Positions 62,458 through 64,000 of a stretch of 64,000 bases of DNA are shown in pieces; the first letter of the stretch is position 1, and each line of letters begins with the position of its first letter. The position numbers and the translations under genes are program-made. The notes beneath the pieces were generated by a model. The model had not been told where the DNA came from. It was given only the letters and a program-made list of their open reading frames with translations, and made no database searches. This DNA is from Chelydra serpentina (lineage: Eukaryota; Chordata; Testudines; Chelydridae), in the NCBI GenBank assembly GCA_037349315.1, contig JBAIAC010000040.1:14092001-14156000 (forward strand), given 5' to 3'.

Positions 62458-64000
62458 GTAAGCATGGGCTATACTGAGATGTGAGCAAAGCGAGGGTTCA
62501 TCCACTTGACCTGGCTTAGTCAAGTCCTGACCTGCAGTGGGAGATTAACCTGCATTCATTTTATTTTTAGCCACCCTCCCCCCTTTCTTTATTTTCTTAC
62601 TCCACAAAGGTGTCTGTGCAGTTAAAATGTGTTCACTCCATTCTGCACTGTCTTGCTGCAATCCTTGCTGTTTCCGTTACTAAATGCCTGTTGACATAGA
62701 GGGAATCATTATTATTGTGCTTTTCCCCCACCTGCGTAGTGCATTTCTGGATGCCTGTCGTATCTGCAGATAAAGGGATGCCTTACAGATAGAGGGCTGT
62801 CAAAGAGATTGTGACCTGCAGCCAACCAAAACCCAGAATTCAAGCCTGTTTCCATATTGGGCCGAATCCAAATACCCTAATATCTGGGAAAGTTTGGACT
62901 GGAACGCCCATGTTTGTGAACGCTAAGATCTGGGGTTTAGGTGAGGTCCATTATATAGATGCAAAGTTCAGATCCAAAGTTCCAGTTCAGGGGCTTGGGG
63001 TGGACTCATCTCTACTTGGAGAGTTGGGCCAGGTTAGCACTTGGATGAGACCTTTAAGGAACATCCAGGCAGGATTGATGATGGTGGTTTATTAAGTGGG
63101 GGATGTTCTCTCAGACAGTAATGAATGAATGCCCTCTCATGGTGCTGAGGGTGCATACCATCCTTTAGATGAAACAAAACCAATGTGTTCATTAGAAATC
63201 CCTTGGCACTTTTTGCAAGAGAAGGCTTGTTCACTTTGTTGTCATGGCCAAATGCCAGTTGAGATAGTTACATTCGGTCTCCCTAAATTCCTCCTGTAGT
63301 TGAATGTCCGTGAAGTCCTTTGAGATCCTTGGATGCAGGATTCTATAGAAGTGCCATATAATTTCCTTTATCTTTTGAAGACTGGCCTGCCCTGGCAGTG
63401 CTTTGCAGGGCTTAAGAAGACCTCTCGATCTCCATCTCTCACTGCTTTGGGTTGGTGAGAATTGGAATAGTTTAGGGTGATGCATGTAGTGCTGGGAAGA
63501 AAGTGCTGGTTCAGGTGATAGAGCAGCTAGAGAGGGGCTTTGACAGGTCAGTGAATGTCACAAGAGGGGGCAGGACTTCAGTCCCTCCCTTGCTAAGATA
63601 TTTATGTTGTCAGGCATATCAGAACATGTGAGTTTTCCCAGCAGCAGCCAACTGACGATGATATGGCACTTCTACAGCACCTTCCCTTGGAGGATCTCAA
63701 AGCACTTTATTGCAGCCATCCTTCACAACACCTCTGATGTAGGTAAATATTATCCCCCTTTTACAGAGAGAGAATCGGAGACACAGAGAGCTGAGTTGCC
63801 CGACACACAGAGAATCATCTGAAGAGCCAGGCTTAGAACCCATGAGTCCTAGGTTTCTGCTCTAAGCATGAGATCACGTTGCCTCTCCAGCAAAGGCTGT
63901 GCATACTCTTTGTAGCAGGTGCACAACCAAGGAAGTAAATAGGAGTTAACTTCTTGGTTTGTACTCCCTTATCGACATGAAGAGTGAGGGAGCAAAATCA
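62458..64000 (+). other. PITPNM2 intron (5' part)
   Basis: No further PITPNM2 exon was found. It contains a possible short SINE tail near 63300-63365 ('gtcctttgagatccttggat', 'tctatagaagtgccatataa') and a MIR-like copy (63655-63885). Confidence 0.7.
63655..63885 (-). repeat. MIR-like SINE remnant
   Basis: Blocks 'aggatctcaaagcactttat', 'tattatcccccttttacaga', 'gagttgcccgacacacagag', 'gcttagaacccatgagtcct', 'gatcacgttgcctctcc' in reverse order for MIR/CORE-type SINEs. Confidence 0.6.

Larger units (their letters stand above)
60327..62014 (+). other. PITPNM2 intron with MITEs
   Basis: Holds the Harbinger-type MITE (60500-60795), a palindromic repeat (61332-61505), a MIR (61505-61675) and another short palindrome (61734-61819). 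Confidence 0.8.

Noticed and set aside
1..64000. CRISPR arrays, bacterial operons, tRNA or rRNA genes
   Set aside because: The window is vertebrate intron/exon sequence. The only tRNA-like sequences are the two SINE heads.

Overview
The window is vertebrate nuclear DNA. It is AT-rich, the exons are short with GT/AG borders, and the introns are packed with interspersed repeats. Two tRNA-headed SINEs with CR1-type tails (7817-7995 minus, 9766-9955 plus) look like the Cry I polIII/SINE family of hidden-necked turtles. Together with turtle-style CR1 3' ends, DIRS elements and hAT/Harbinger MITEs, they point to a cryptodiran turtle. That assignment is from pattern recognition; no search was run.

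One host gene spans the window on the plus strand: PITPNM2 (membrane-associated phosphatidylinositol transfer protein 2, Nir3/RdgB2). Seventeen exons from 8476 to 62457 splice in one continuous frame of about 913 codons. An eighteenth, symmetric 150-bp candidate cassette exon lies at 31346-31495. The exons cover the end of the PITP domain, the acidic/serine linker with an FFAT motif, the lipase-like region, the DDHD domain and most of the LNS2 domain. The 5' exons (start codon, most of the PITP domain) and the last exons lie outside the window.

Repeats by region: 1-8475 is intron with MIR remnants, a CR1 nested in a MITE, a DNA-transposon MITE, a Cry I SINE and an inverted repeat. The 8806-13645 intron holds a second Cry I SINE and an old, internally deleted DIRS derivative (about 10260-11870). 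The 30262-40149 region holds a palindromic hAT element (36168-37691) and a hAT MITE (37986-38734), both with perfect 8-bp target duplications. The 40312-53701 intron holds a nearly intact DIRS retrotransposon (about 42792-49173) with a Gag ORF, an RT/RNase H ORF, a tyrosine recombinase ORF, near-identical inverted terminal repeats and a textbook internal complementary region. The 60327-62014 intron holds a Harbinger-type MITE (60500-60795) with a TTA duplication.

The most interesting object is the DIRS element. Its frames are open, its termini match its internal complementary region exactly, its Gag carries a long SR-dipeptide tract and a Cys/His-rich N-terminus, and the Gag stop sits on a TTT-TGA context that would allow a +1 shift straight into the RT frame. 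No second host gene was recognised on either strand.
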